A stretch of DNA of 64,000 nt from Symsagittifera roscoffensis (taxonomy: Eukaryota > Xenacoelomorpha > Acoela > Convolutidae): positions 38,775,858 to 38,839,857 of the forward strand of contig NC_087071.1 of assembly GCF_963678635.1 (NCBI RefSeq), written 5' to 3'. A model generated the notes under the pieces. The model saw only the letters and a program-made list of their open reading frames with translations, ran no database searches and had not been told where the DNA came from. The position numbers and the translations under genes are program-made. Shown here one piece after another: positions 10,221 to 22,554 of the stretch. Position 1 is the first letter of the stretch; each line of letters opens with the position of its first letter.

Positions 10221-12319
10221 AAAAGGCAGTCGGAACATTCAGGGCTTTGCCCTGATATGAGCAGTCTTGTTTTTTTTTGAAATTTAGAATCTTTTTGGAA
10301 AAATTACAAAAATCTTGATCGACGAAATGATGTTACCTCTTACCTCCCCAGCTAAACTAATTGAACAATTTTTGTTTAATTGCTAACGTTCAAAGGCAGG
10401 GCAGACAATAATTTCTAAAGGATATATTTCGACGTTGTTCGTGTTTGTGATTTTAGCGACAGGGAGCTTTCGTGTGGGACTGCACTGCCCCTGTTCCCAG
10501 TCCTTTTAAGGAAGAAATCATGAAGGTATCAACCACACAGAGTCAACAACAGCCAACTGAATAATTTGCTGATATGTATACAGACAATTGCATTGATTTG
10601 AATTGAGAGTTATAATTGAAAAATATAATATTTTTCTCGAATGTTTTCCTTTCATTGAATGTTTCAAAGTCAAGTGTTTGCGCTGTCGACGTTTTTTGTA
10701 AATCTTACGTCTTTCAAAAATTTTTTACTTAATATACCAACTTGCTCTCAACTTTTTGGATAATTATAATTTGAAAAATCAAAAATAATTATTAGTCCAG
10801 TTATTTACACCGAAAAATTTTGAAAAATGGCAAAAAAGACAAAAAAAGTGATTAAACTGCACCACTACGAAGTTCATAAAGAGCTTTCAAAGTGCAAAAA
10901 AAGGAAACCGAATCTTTCTGCGGGACCCAAATCGATAAAAATTATCAGACATGAAAAGTCTAGAAAATTCAAAATTTTTCAGTTTCGAAAAAAAACAGGT
11001 TCCGAATAAAAATGAAATTGAATCTCTGGGATTTGCTGTCTCAAGCATAGGTGTTACCACTGCACTAAATTCACAGAACTATCCTTTAATTTATTTAGAC
11101 AACATTTCAAAAAACTTTGATGAACAGCTTGAAAAACAAGCCAGAAATTATCAAAAAATAATGGGCAACATTTCTTGGAACTCAATTACCTGCCCAAAAT
11201 TGTACTACAGTTAAAAAAAATTGTTTTGAGTGAAAAAATACCAGAACTTAAGGCCAATTTAGTGCTGTATTAACTAAGCCGACAAAAACCAACAGACAAA
11301 CAGAAGTTCGACTTAGTTTTTTTTTATCCACGGACATTTTTCCATTTAGAAAAAAAGGTCCTGACGGTATTCAAGCCATTACCCTTCGGCTTTAAAGGCA
11401 AGTGCAATACCTCTTCGTCAACTTCGCAAGTTAGCTTGGAACTTTTGATTTCATATGAACCAAAGGTAAAATGATTCAAGTGATTCTGTTAAGATAGTTG
11501 TTAACCTGAAAAAGTCTACATTCCGGTTTGATATTGCTTGATAAACGCAAGCATAGTAAAATTTCACTCGTAAGCTACACTAATCTAAATTACGATTGGT
11601 TGAAAATTGTTAACTTCAGAGCAAATTGTTGTATGGATATTTTAGATTGCACAGCTTTTCAAAAGGATGACGAGATCTAAGAAAAATCTTAGCAAGTTGT
11701 TTTCACTATGTTGTTAAAACTGAACTTAACTTGTTTAATGTGAACAATACTAAAATATGAATTATAGTTTTATGCCAGTTTATTGCAAACAAACGATACG
11801 TTTTTTCTTCACAGAAAGAACGAGGTGAGCGGTGACAAAATTGCTCTGAATTCGCCTCTCAATCGAAAGATCGGATGTTCGAGGCACACTATGAACAGCA
11901 CACTATGAACCAGAAGTCGCTATTTTAGAAATTTTCTTGTCAGAAAGTTGTATGATAGTCAAAATTTTCAACGAATCTTATAAGAAATTCTTAGATAGGG
12001 AATTTTTTGTAGGATGGTCAACCCTAGAAGCTGAAATGGTTTCCTTGTTGATATTGTTCGAAGTAATTAATAACCTGGTAAACAAAATTGACTAATTTTA
12101 ACCAATGCTTGATAGTTTACAGATGATTGTAGTAACTAAATCAAAAAGCAGCCAAGAGTGTGTTTTTTCCACTAAGAGTGTTTTTCTCTCATCTTGTTCT
12201 GAAAGCGATGCTCTGTTTTTCTCCGCTTACTTTGATTTTAAAATCACTGCCATGAACCACATTGTTTTGGAAAAGTACCATTTATTTTTTAAAGCATTTA
12301 ATATCATCAAAAACTATTT
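10221..12319. other. Non-coding stretch beginning with a dispersed repeat terminus
   Basis: It starts with AAAAGGCAGTCGGAACATTC followed by AGGGCTTTGCCCTGATA, a terminus found again at 12725, 16340-16385 (inverted), 24028 and 46288. Overlapping frames at 10827-11214 encode a lysine-rich sequence with no recognisable domain and conflicting frames. No gene is supported. Confidence 0.5.
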
Positions 12320-12785
12320 TTTGTTCCGACTTAGGAAAAAAACTGAATATTTATGCTCGGTGTGGTTTTTTTTATTCAGTCAATTTTCACCAATCGAAAT
12401 AATAGTTTTCAACAAAATGTTTTTACCCCATTAAAGATATCGACTTGGGTTCAAATGTAAAAAGATATTTCAGTTTTTTTGAATTTCTGGGGGTTTGCAA
12501 ATTGCCAAATTTGCCATGATCTGGACTAACTGAAAGCGTAACGCGAAGTATTTATGCGTTGCGTCTTATCCCGTACAAAAAAATCGTTCCAATTTAAATG
12601 GAGGCTAGCTAAGCTAATCGGTCGTATTTATTTCAAACGACTAACTTTCTTACACTTGATTGGTATTGTCCAAAATGAAGAGGTTTTCAATATTTTCTTT
12701 TCCACAGACTATTCGAAGTGAATTAAGGGACAGTCGGAACATTCAGGGTTTTGCCTGATATACAAGCAGTCTTGTTTGTTCTCTT
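12320..12785 (+). repeat. Dispersed repeat R1, copy A
   Basis: Collinear with 45845-46340: shared blocks include GAATATTTATGCTYGGTGTGG, CAATCGAAATAAT, CCCCATTAAAGATATCGACTT, CAAATGTAAAAAGATATTT, GAGGCTAGCTAA, TATTGTCCAAAAT and the end CAGTCGGAACATTCAGG. The copies differ by many substitutions and small indels. No protein is encoded; probably a non-autonomous DNA transposon. Confidence 0.75.
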
Positions 12786-13759
12786 CGACCAGTTAAAAGA
12801 ATCCAAAAATTTTTTTGAAGATAAACAGGTTTAGCATTAAGCATTCTGAAAACCACGTTAAGAATTGAAAACCAAAGAAACAATTATACAAACACACACC
12901 AACACACATCAAGTAGAAAAAAGGCGTCTTATGCACTAAAAGGCCCAAAGTAAGTATTTCCGAGGCCCAGGAAATTAGACGATACGCAAATTAGACGGAT
13001 GTTACAAAATGAAATTAGAAGAAATTTTGATTTACAGATCTGTCATTTTAGACGTCACTGCTAGGAAAAAGAATAGGCCAACAAAATTTTTTCCTAAGAG
13101 TCGAGTTTCACAAATACACAAAGAAAACAAAAAAAATGACAATACCTATCAAAACAATTAGTTTAAAAGAACATAAAATGTCAAATGGGAATATTACAGG
13201 AGAGTTTTGCAGTGAAAAAATTATGCATGATTGAAATATAAAATTTTTGGCCATCAAAAATTAATTGTTGTCTGCAAACAATTTTGTTTTTCTCAAGCAA
13301 TTTGTCTGCAAACAATTTTAATTTCTCTCACTTTCGCCAATTTTCTCACAATTGCAGTTTCGCAAAATCAACTAAATATCTTTTAAGTGCCTCCGTCCAA
13401 TTTCTATCTGGTTTCAAAAAAAACTGACAAATTACAAGTCAAATTATAACTCGCATCGAGTTCAAAAAAGTCTAAATTTTTCTGTTGTATCGTACCGATC
13501 TACAAGAGACTTACTTGATTCAAAGTCAATTTTGGTATCGCGCTAAATGGAGCTTACATAATCTACTAACGACATATAGTTTCAAAAAATGACAGCAAAA
13601 TTAGCAAGTAGTTAGTGCCGTCCGAGAATGCAGTTTAAGGACGATTTTAATAAACTACAGAACCTATTTAAAAAAAAACAACATAAAAAACCATAAAAAA
13701 TTGAAAAATATAAAAAATATAAGGGGAAAAAATTGTAAGCCAAAAATTTCGTAAGTTTC
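12786..13759. other. Non-coding AT-rich stretch
   Basis: No gene or clear repeat is seen. The sequence is strongly A-rich, with poly-A and GAAAA runs. Confidence 0.5.
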
Positions 13760-15560
13760 GATAGAGTTGAATAGGGGCCGAATCAAAACTGCAGCAGCGT
13801 GTTTGATTTTTCATAAGTTTGTTATAATAATGCGGAATGAAATGGGCAGTTTCAAAAACTGAATTTTTACCTATAACTATAATATGTTCGAAGGCTGAAA
13901 TTTTTGAGACATTGGAAATCTACAAAACACATAACATTTATCTTACAAAAACTAAGAAGTCACCTTTTCTGCAGGAAAAATTCGCAACCGGTTTTTTCAA
14001 TTGAAGCGTTCATCTCAGATTTGTAGAGTAGTTTTTAAGAGAAGTCAGAAAGTTTCTAAGAAACGGTCAAAAATTCAATGACGTGACTTTCTGGAATCTA
14101 TTTTTTTCTGAAAACAAAAGGCGAGCCACTTGAGCGCATCCGAGTTTGTTGATTTTGATTCAACTCTCAACCTGAGAACTGACAGAGTAGTTTCAAGAAA
14201 AATCACAAAACTTACGAAAAATGGTCAAACTTTTTTTGAAAGCAATAACTTATTACAAAAAAGGTCAAGCGGAGCCATCTTAACGGTAAATTTTTACAAA
14301 TCTAATGTTTCTATTATCAGACATAGCAGAATGGCTATCAAGAAAAGTCTAAATCTTTCCAAAAAAACTCAATAAATTAACCGTTTTTGATTTTTTTGGG
14401 AATCATTGATTTTGTGTGAAAAAATTTTGTAGCCACTGATGCAGAAGATATTCACGGTGAACTTTTCCATTTCGATTGAACCCATAAACTAAGAACCGGA
14501 AGGGTAGTTTTCGATAAAACTCGAAAAAAAACTATCAAAATCAAAAACTCGAATTTTATGAGGGCGACAACATTTTGTCAGAGGGAAACTTTATCCGACA
14601 GCAGTTTTATTTTGATGCAGGGATAAACATAATAAAATTTGACTGCATACTGCCGAGTCTAGCAAATAATAGTCCCTGCATGTCAATTGATGATAAATTT
14701 TTTCTCGTCAACTCTATCCTTTTCGATATGTCAGGATATGCCCACAGTCTTGTGTACAAGATGGGGCTACAATGAAGAACGTGCTTTTCGATCTAATTGT
14801 ACCACTTGAGCTGAAAGCAAAAATCTCTATTTTTCATCTTTTTTCAAACTTATTAACTGTTGCTAAAAAGGGTTTTGGGGAATATATGAAGAATTACGCA
14901 GAAATGATTGATTTGTTAACACAACCGTTACAATAGTTGATATCGAAATTGAAGTTATTCAACGATACACTCATTACACCACTTTTCCAATTTTATGTAC
15001 TTCGCTGAACCAAAATGTTTGTATGTCTCGATAAAGGACACCTAGAGCCCAACTTAAGCCGGAGGTCCATATCTGATATTTTTCGATTTAAGTATACTGA
15101 TTTGGAACGAAATACATAATTTCAAAAATTGGAATTTGCCCAAAACGTTATTTGTTTCTAAAATTTCTAAATGTTATAATTTTTCTCACAAAAAGTTAGG
15201 GGTAGCCGCTTGTGCAACTGTTTTTAGTGAATTTTTATCTCAGATTTGATAGGGTAGTTTTAAACAAAATTCAAAAAATTTGTAGAAAACGTTCGAAGTA
15301 GAAATGAGTGGTTTTTTGCCTAAAACAAGTCGTGGCCGGTTAAGTAGAGAAGATTCCAAAAATCGGAATTCTCGATTAAACACTTAACCTAAGACTTGGC
15401 ACGGTATTTTCGAGTTAAGTAAAAAAGCGTCCCAAAAACGGGCAGTTTCAAACCTTTCACTTGTTTGAAGGCCATAACTTTTTCTCAAAAAAACTAGTGA
15501 CTAGTACCCACCCAGTAGTTTCACTTGAATTGTCATGAAAATGAGCATGTCAGCTACATT
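13760..15560. repeat. Highly degenerate tandem array (unit about 240-300 bp)
   Basis: A phrase of the form CTCAGATTTG..AGRGTAGTTTT, then AAAATTCA(C)AAAA and a CGGTCAAA-like block, recurs about five times (near 14015, 14170, 14490, 15240, 15385), each followed by a G-containing segment and a thymidine-rich run. Units are too diverged for exact borders. Open frames 14130-14375 and 14575-14775 lie in this array and have no coding support. A related phrase occurs at 33065-33130. Confidence 0.5.
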
Positions 15561-17329
15561 GCATTATCAAAATTGCCTATCTGATCAGAACTAATTGAAC
15601 TCGATAGTAGCAAACTTGTGAGTATTGAAACTAATTTATACGAAACCAAAATATAGTGAGGTTGATTTTAAATCAGGTTGGAAATGAGGGAGTGAAAATT
15701 AGTCTGATATCGGTTGATCAACTCCTATCATTATTCAATATGCTTTTTTGAGTTTCTTTAGAAATAAAAGAGGTGCGAAATTAGAATAACTTTTTCTGCT
15801 TAAAATTTTTGTACAACGCAAACTTATTTTTATTAATGTCCTCTAGGGGCAACGTTGGAAATTTTTAAATAAAAACTAAAAAAACTTGCGTTCTTTGTAT
15901 CCGTTTTTGCTTCAAAATTAGTACCTTTGGGCTCTGAACGCGCCTTCAGAAAAAAATTATGGTTGCTTTGCCGAAAAATTACGTCGGAAAAAGTCTACGT
16001 CACAAAAATCGCTAGTGATCAGAATTACAAATGACCGGGCTGCTACATGAAGTCACGTTTCATGCCCACAAGTTTTCTTTCAAGTATTCGAAATTGTTGG
16101 CTGGAAACAACCATTGTTCCCTCCAATGTAAGCAAAAACATAAAATTATAACGCCAGTTGGACCAAAATGAATGCAATCAAAATGTACCAAAATTAGGCC
16201 CTTTGGAGTGGCCAGAACATCGAATCTCTGCACTGGAGGGGCGTTCTTAAAAGGCCGTTATTGGGCAGTTTTTGGAAAGTTTTGGCCAAAACTTGTGCTT
16301 TTGATCCAATTCAAATTCGTTCCTGATTAAACCAAGACTGATCGTATCAGGGCGAAGCACTGAATGTTCTGACTGCCTTTTAAGATCTATGGAGCGTTAA
16401 GAACATAACAAATTTTTTTTAAAGTATAAGAATTGTTAATAGTACCAAAGACGCAAAATTTTTTGCATAATTTGAATAACTTAATTGAGATTTTCTTTAA
16501 AAATTCAATTAGAAAAAAAACTGATAAAATTATTCAATTCATGCATCTTTCATTCATTTACCTGGTTTTATTGACGATTTTAACAATTGTTTTATCAATT
16601 AGCCCGTATAAATCAATAAAAGTTAAAATTTTTTCTATTTTTCTGCTCTCGGACTCATTCTGCTAGTGGACCATTCTGCTTTTTGCTCCGCCTCCGGTCC
16701 TGTTGGCGCATGTCGGGATCAGAACTAGGAACTGCTGGTGGACAGAAGTTTCCAAAAAAACGAATGGTACTCGGAAAGTTCAAGAATTCTTGTTCGCTTA
16801 TGAGGGGAGAATCCAAAACTTGATACATTATCAGTTCAAAACGCAAGTGAAGAAAAGTATAAAATTAATGATTTGTTATTTTGTTTATGGTTCTCTTAAG
16901 TTGAATTTTAGCATCATATCCCATTCAATGTGCTCACAAAGTGCGATCCTTTTACTCTTTTGGTTTGTCAAACACAGATGTTCCGCTTTGTTTTGATTCT
17001 GAAACAGACAGTTTTTGAACAGATTTTGGGTAAATTAATTTAAACTAAAGACAGTATTAAACTGTGATAGCCTTAGTCTTTAAAAAATACAAAGAAATCT
17101 CTTTAAACTATTGTCGTTTTTTGGCGTAGTGTGATAAAATAGCTCAACAAAAAACTGAGGACTATGAATATTCGACCGGCATACTAAAATAAGCAAATTG
17201 AAAAACATTTCAGAAAAAATTACTAGAAAAAATGGAACAAAAATTTGAAAAAATCGAAAAATTTTTCAAAATTTTTGCAGTTTTTGAATTTTTCAAAATT
17301 TTGATTCCAGCAAAGGCTCAAATACTCAT
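15561..17329. other. Non-coding; inverted copy of the R1-type terminus at 16335-16385
   Basis: The only clear signal is CTGATCGTATCAGGGCGAAG..AATGTTCTGACTGCCTTTT, the reverse complement of the terminus at 10221. The frames at 16433-16996 show no domain. Confidence 0.5.
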
Positions 17330-17690
17330 ACTAACGCTAGCCAAAAAAAGCATGACATAGGTGTTTTGCGTTTTAAATTAAGCCATTGTAAGCTTTTAAG
17401 CAAATAAAATAAGACTGCTCGCTCGCTTTTTTCGTTCAAAATAAGAATAAGACAAAAAATGGAAAATTTCAGATCGTTTTTTTTCTCGCCAATGGGAAAA
17501 GTTTTGAAAATTTTCAATGTCGTTCGAATCATGACTGTAAAAACTTAAATATGATATATCACTCAAACCAGTAAAAAACAAGAAAAAAGTTGAAAACAAA
17601 AAACTAAAACAGACCCGAATACAAAGTTCCTCCCCATTTTCAATATTCGGAGGCAGTTTCAAATTAGAGGCAGTTTTCAATAGCATACGA
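17330..17690 (+). repeat. Dispersed repeat R2, copy 1
   Basis: Related to 18735-19050 and 50320-50620 in the same orientation. Shared blocks: CTCGCTCG, TTTTCTCGNCA..GGAAAA, a TGAATCAYGACT phrase, GATATATCACT/ATATATTCGC, GGAAAACAAAAA, ACCCGAATACAAA/ACCCGATCCAAATACA and TCCTCCCCATTT. No coding capacity. Confidence 0.65.
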
Positions 17691-18734
17691 GCTGGCTCAG
17701 AAAATAACGTCTATCTGAACTAAAGCTTTGATTACTACCATAATTGATTGAAACTGTTTACTTCAAGCTGATAGAAGCCGTTTCCGTTTTGCTACAAGCT
17801 TTCTTACCATAAACTACAATTGATAGAAGTGGTTTCCTTTGAAATCAACATGGTAAATTTTGTTTTTATTATAACGATCAAAAAATATGAAAGTCAAATT
17901 TGAAGAAAAATAAGAGTTGAAAGTACATCGATACTAGCTTTGCGCTGCTATTTGCGAAAAAACAGTGCTAATTTAAAATACCCGGACAAAACCTATGAAA
18001 TGAGAAACTTAAAAACCTTTTTTTTATGTTTTTTCTCAAATTGATGGACAAAAACAGCGGAGACAACAAATCTTGCCGTTAATAATAGCAGAATTCAAAT
18101 AGTGCAATTTTTATCCAATTATAACATTTTAATCGATAATAATTAAAGATAATCGACTAATTTTTTAGATACGTTTTCAAAAGATGATAATAACTGTAAG
18201 ACTAAATGTTTTTTAGTTTTGGAATTTGAAAAAACTAAAAAACAAAATTTCGATTTTGACCGCTCAAAACAATTCAAATCGAAAATTTGCGTAAATTTCT
18301 CTAGAAAATACTAGAAATAGCATGGGTGACACCAACTAATTATGGGCCCTCCGAGGACTACAATTTATTTGAAAATTTAGTAGTAGTGTCCTAATAAAAA
18401 TTATTAATTATTTTTTTAATTCTTAAAAAATAAAAAATAATACAAACAAGGATAGCCGGTTGCTGTGGAAGTAGCACAAAAAGTTCTGATCACATTGTCA
18501 GAAAATTTTTTTTTTTTTCTTCAAATTAGTGTCTTTTTTGGACGTCGTCTGATAATACAGCTATAAGGACGTATTGAAATTTACTGAATTGAGCATAAAC
18601 GGCTTCAATTGTCTTCGAACGTAAATAAAAATATGAACTAACATTTTGAAGATATTTGAAATTTTTGCCAGAAAAAAGCCAACTGAAGCTTCCAAATTCA
18701 AGTTTTTTTAGTCTTAATTGCTAATTTTCATATA
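17691..18734. other. Non-coding AT-rich stretch
   Basis: Nothing recognisable. TAATCGATAATAATTAAAGA words near 18130 resemble those at 4080-4310. Confidence 0.45.
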
Positions 18735-19050
18735 TAACTAGCGTTAGTCAATCGCTTTACTGGCTTGAAAAAGACTAGAAAATCAACACTTTAAAGCCAG
18801 TTTTTCTCATCACCAGGAAATTTTTTTAAAATATTTTTAAAGTTGTCCGAATGACGATTAAAAAGTGCTTTGATATGAGATATCACTGGACTCTGTCCGA
18901 TGATTATTTCAGGTACCTGATTTTGCGTGGAAAACAAAAAGTTGAAAAAATTAAACCCGATCCAAATACAGAAGTCCTCCCCATTTGCAATGGTCGGAAC
19001 AATAATTGGTGGCTGCACTAGACTTGTCCTGCTCAATTCCTGCCCAGAAT
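18735..19050 (+). repeat. Dispersed repeat R2, copy 2
   Basis: Best preserved in GATTTTGCGTGGAAAACAAA and AGAAGTCCTCCCCATTTGCA. Frames at 18791-19178 are by-products. Confidence 0.65.
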
Positions 19051-19699
19051 GTCCTGCCCAATCTCAACTTTGAAAGGAATAGACCATAAAAATTAAATTC
19101 ACTTGATTTAATTGGTCGGATTTGGCAGTAAAAAATGGTAAATGGTTTTTGCAAGTAAAGAAGACGTTGTAAAACCAAATGATTTTACTCTACTGAGAGA
19201 GTTGACTTGTTTCCCCTGGAGAGTTTTAAAAAAAAAACATTTTTTTTTGTTTGTGAAAAGTATTTGACATTTTAATGCCTATCCTGACAAGTGTCTTTTT
19301 TGTGTTAAATTGTAGCCCAATTTTCACGGACTCTTTTTTAACATGAGAACTTTTATTTACCAAAAACTCCGGAAAATACCCGATCTTGATTGTTCAGAAA
19401 AAATTTGACCCTATAGAATGGTTCCTTTCAGTGGCCTAAATTTTTTATAAGAAATTATAGATTAAACATGAAGTGTATTCAAAACGAAAAATACGTATTA
19501 CCCTTTCACAAATTTCCTAATTTTGCTTTAAATGAAGTATATGTATGTATAGCAAATATAATTGCCAAAAAATCAACATAATAACCCGTTATAATCAATT
19601 ATTTTTTTAGGCCAATTATTAGGCCAAAATTAGGCTCAAGTATAAACTTGAGCGCGAATAAAATTCACCATATTTATTCTGCTAAGCAAGATTTTTTGG
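19051..19699. other. Non-coding AT-rich stretch
   Basis: No gene or repeat recognised. Confidence 0.45.
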
Positions 19700-21700
19700 A
19701 GTTTTATTCGTTTTGTCCGGAGCTAGGTCTTTTAAGAGACCTACCTTTTACCAGGCTGACCTTTTACCAGACCACAATGTATTATTTCAATTGAGTTAAA
19801 TTTTAATTAGGGGAAATATCGAAACGGAAGCGGTTACATCGAACAAAACTTCGCTGAGAAACCGTGAAAACATTGTCTTTAACCAGACTAAACGGTGGCG
19901 TCTCTCATGCTTGAAAGACCGAATGCTTGAAATTAACTTTTGCTTACTTTCAGCCAATCAAAATTGAGTATTCAAAATCTGTAAATAAATCGCGAAAATC
20001 TCAAAGTAAGAAAATAAATCCAGGCCATTAGTGTTAATATTGGCCGATTCATAATAAGCAGATGAGTTTTCACATATTGCCGGATCGAAGGCGGATTGGA
20101 TAAAAAATTAATATTTCAAGGATACCGATTTACAAAAGTGGAAAATCAAAAAAGAAAATTTATTATAGATGCACGAATTGTTCCGCAAAACTTTCAACTA
20201 ATATTCAGCAAAATTCAATAATATCTTACGACGAAAATCATCCTCATGACCCAGACTTTGAATTTATTTCCGAAAACCAATTCCGAGAGTTATGTTTTGA
20301 CTTATTACGAAAAAATCCAACAGTTAGCTGAAAACAAATTTACGAAAAAGCTATCGAAAACACCCAAAAGTCTGAATTTTTGCCGCCAGAATATCGGAAA
20401 ATCAAGAGCAGCTTATCGCGTGAAAGAACGAAATATTTGCCGGCCGTCCCCCTAAATATTTTAGAAGTAAGAATCGAAGGAATTTGGTCAGTGTCTGAAG
20501 GAAATGAAAAAATTTTGCTTGAGTTGAACAATGATATCGGAATTGCAATTTTTGGTACTGAGAAATCTCTCGAATTTCTGCTGAAAACTGACACAATTTT
20601 ATGCGACGGAACGTTTAAAAGGGCCCCAAGACCCTACAGCTAAATTTACACTTTTTTGTAGTGATTGGCGAGAGAAAAAAACCAATCTGCTGGGCTCTAT
20701 TGAAAGGCAAACAACTAAGTCAGTACGAATATATCCTGCAAAAATTACAGGAAAAATTTTTATTGATCCTGAAACCATAATTTCCGATTTCGAACTCAGT
20801 TTCATTGCTGCATTTAGTAAAGTCTTACCATACACTATTCATTATGGCTGCTACTTTCATTACACCCAAGCGATTTACCGAAATCATGGGATTCACTCAA
20901 ATTTACAGAAAAAACACAAATTTCCAAAACTTTGCGCAAAAAATTTTCGCCTTGGGATTTGTTTCACCCAATTTAGTGGTCAGTTATTACCATCGACTTG
21001 TTGGACGCCAAAATATACAGGTACTTGTCAATTGTTTCCAAAATTACGAGATTTTTTGAATTATTTTCAAAATTTTGGATAAAAAAATGAAGATTGGAAT
21101 GTGGAATGCTTATAATATACCCTACAATTTACGAACAACCAATATTTGCGAAAGCTGACATTCAAGCTGGAACCGTGAAATAGCCAGGATCAGATCGTCC
21201 TTGTGGGTAATAGTTTACTATTTGAAAATCCAAGAAATACGAATGCGTTTACTTTTTGGCCGGATCGAAAAGGGCGAAAAACCTCCTGCCCAAAAATTTA
21301 AATGGCGTCAGTTGAACGCCAAAATTCGAAGACTGAGAAACTCTTATGAACTTGAACTGATAACTCTTGGTGTTTATCTGAATAACATTGCGGTTATTAC
21401 CCGCAATTTGTAATATTTTTGATTATTTTCTACTGATTAATACGTTTTCTGTTAATATTGACTTCGATATGTGGGAGAGGCATTTAGCCAATAAGAACGA
21501 TTAGCGATTTTGTTTGGTTGAAATTTTTCAAGCATTCGGTCCTTCAAGCATGAGAACCCTCCCCAGACTAAACGTCGTCATTGCATCTGTCAATCAAATT
21601 TGTTTATCCACTCTGGTAAAAGGTCCATGTTCTAACTTTTCTCGTAAAAGGTCGGTCTGGTAAAAAGTCGGTCCCGTTTTGTCCGATAGTTTAAATCAGC
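19700..21700 (+). mobile_element. MULE-type DNA transposon with FLYWCH zinc finger (dead copy)
   Basis: Inverted terminal segments are visible. Left (about 19715-19935): TTTTGTCCGGAGC.., ACCTTTTACCAG twice, then CATGCTTGAAAGACCGAATG. Right (about 21525-21690): CATTCGGTCCTTCAAGCATG, then CTGGTAAAAGG twice and GTTTTGTCCG. The interior encodes a FLYWCH finger followed by a MULE transposase. Exact ends and target duplication could not be fixed. Confidence 0.75.
20100..21413 (+). pseudogene. FLYWCH/MULE transposase, broken
   Basis: Order of parts: a FLYWCH zinc finger (LIFQGYRFTKVENQKRKF, then, in another frame, YRCTNCSAKL..DENHPHDPDF with the C2H2 ligands); a linker with PPEYRKIKSS; the transposase core with CDGTFKRAPRPY (first catalytic Asp), a block reading ICWALLKGK, ISDFE (second Asp) and GCYFHYTQAIYR; and a C-terminal part with NICES..HSSWNRE and RIEKGEKPPAQK. 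These are standard landmarks of FLYWCH-MULE transposases of invertebrates. The frame is broken by several frameshifts (between the finger halves, after RAPRPY, near 20750) and two in-frame TGA codons (near 20329 and 21156). Role: cut-and-paste transposition; inactive here. Confidence 0.8.
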
Positions 21701-22239
21701 ACTGTTTAGTGAAGTACAAAAATTAATTCCAGTAATCAAATTTTAAATACTCAACCCTGATTGGCTGGTTCTGACGCCGTTGCCCCTTCTTGATTGCCTG
21801 ATAGCTTGCACGGCTTCGAAAAAGCACTACCTGATTCAATTTTTAATCCGAATTTCGGCTCGAAAAACAATCTAGATTTTGATGCTTATTTTTCGTTTTT
21901 TAAAAATTAGAGACAAAACTGGTGTTTGAGTAAATCATATATCTTACTCTGTAGTTTTGATTTTTTTTTTCAAAACCGTTTAAAATTTAAAGCTAATTTT
22001 GTTCAAGTTTGAGTTCTCATTTTTGACGTTTATATTCACTGATCGATTCAGTTTTTGCTTTTGTTGAGCCGAAAATTGGATTCTCGCCAGCTGAGCTCTG
22101 TTTTCCGGCACCCAGTTTTGAAGTCATTCCAGGCTCATTCGGGTTGCTTCTGGTCCATTTCTGAGGCATGACGCAAATAGTTTAGACAGCAGCAGTTATC
22201 TCAAGAATTGCAATTAAATAAAGAAGTAAGCCCGAGTCG
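21701..22239. other. Non-coding stretch
   Basis: No gene or repeat recognised. Confidence 0.45.
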
Positions 22240-22435
22240 AGATTTTTCACCTAATTTGAAGCAAGATTTGAGCGGTTTGAGCGGTTTTTTAGACAATTAC
22301 GCTCAAAATCTTGCTTCAAAATGAGCGGTTTTTGAACGGTTTTATCTAAAAAAAACCGCGCAAGATTTTTGAGCGGTTTTTGAGCGGTTTCTTTAGATAA
22401 ACCGTTCAAAAACCGCTCAAACCGCTCATTTTAAC
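22240..22435. repeat. GAGCGGTTT repeat island 3
   Basis: Multiple GAGCGGTTTTTGAGCGGTTT words, with AATCTTGCTTCAAAATGAGC spacers and a complementary AACCGCTCAAACCGCTC end. Starts after CCCGAGTCGAGATTTTT, a decayed form of the border seen at islands 1 and 2. Confidence 0.8.
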
Positions 22436-22466
22436 ATGGTTAAGAATACCATGGTTAAAAATAGTT

Positions 22467-22554
22467 GGATCTGCTTAACAATCCCCCCCTTTCAAGAAAG
22501 GGGGATATTCTTTAGCAGATACAATAGGGGGGGGGGGGATTGTTAAGTAGATCC
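22467..22554. repeat. 88-bp nested hairpin (MITE-like)
   Basis: Outer arms GGATCTGCTTAACAATCCCC and GGGGATTGTTAAGTAGATCC are inverted. Inside, CCCCCCTTTC pairs with GAAAGGGGG. A long G run of about 12 lies in the right arm. Confidence 0.75.

Noticed and set aside
9897..10280. Open frames spanning the N run
   Set aside because: They consist of unknown residues across an assembly gap.
10827..11214. Lysine-rich overlapping frames
   Set aside because: Two frames compete, composition follows the A-rich background, and no domain is seen.
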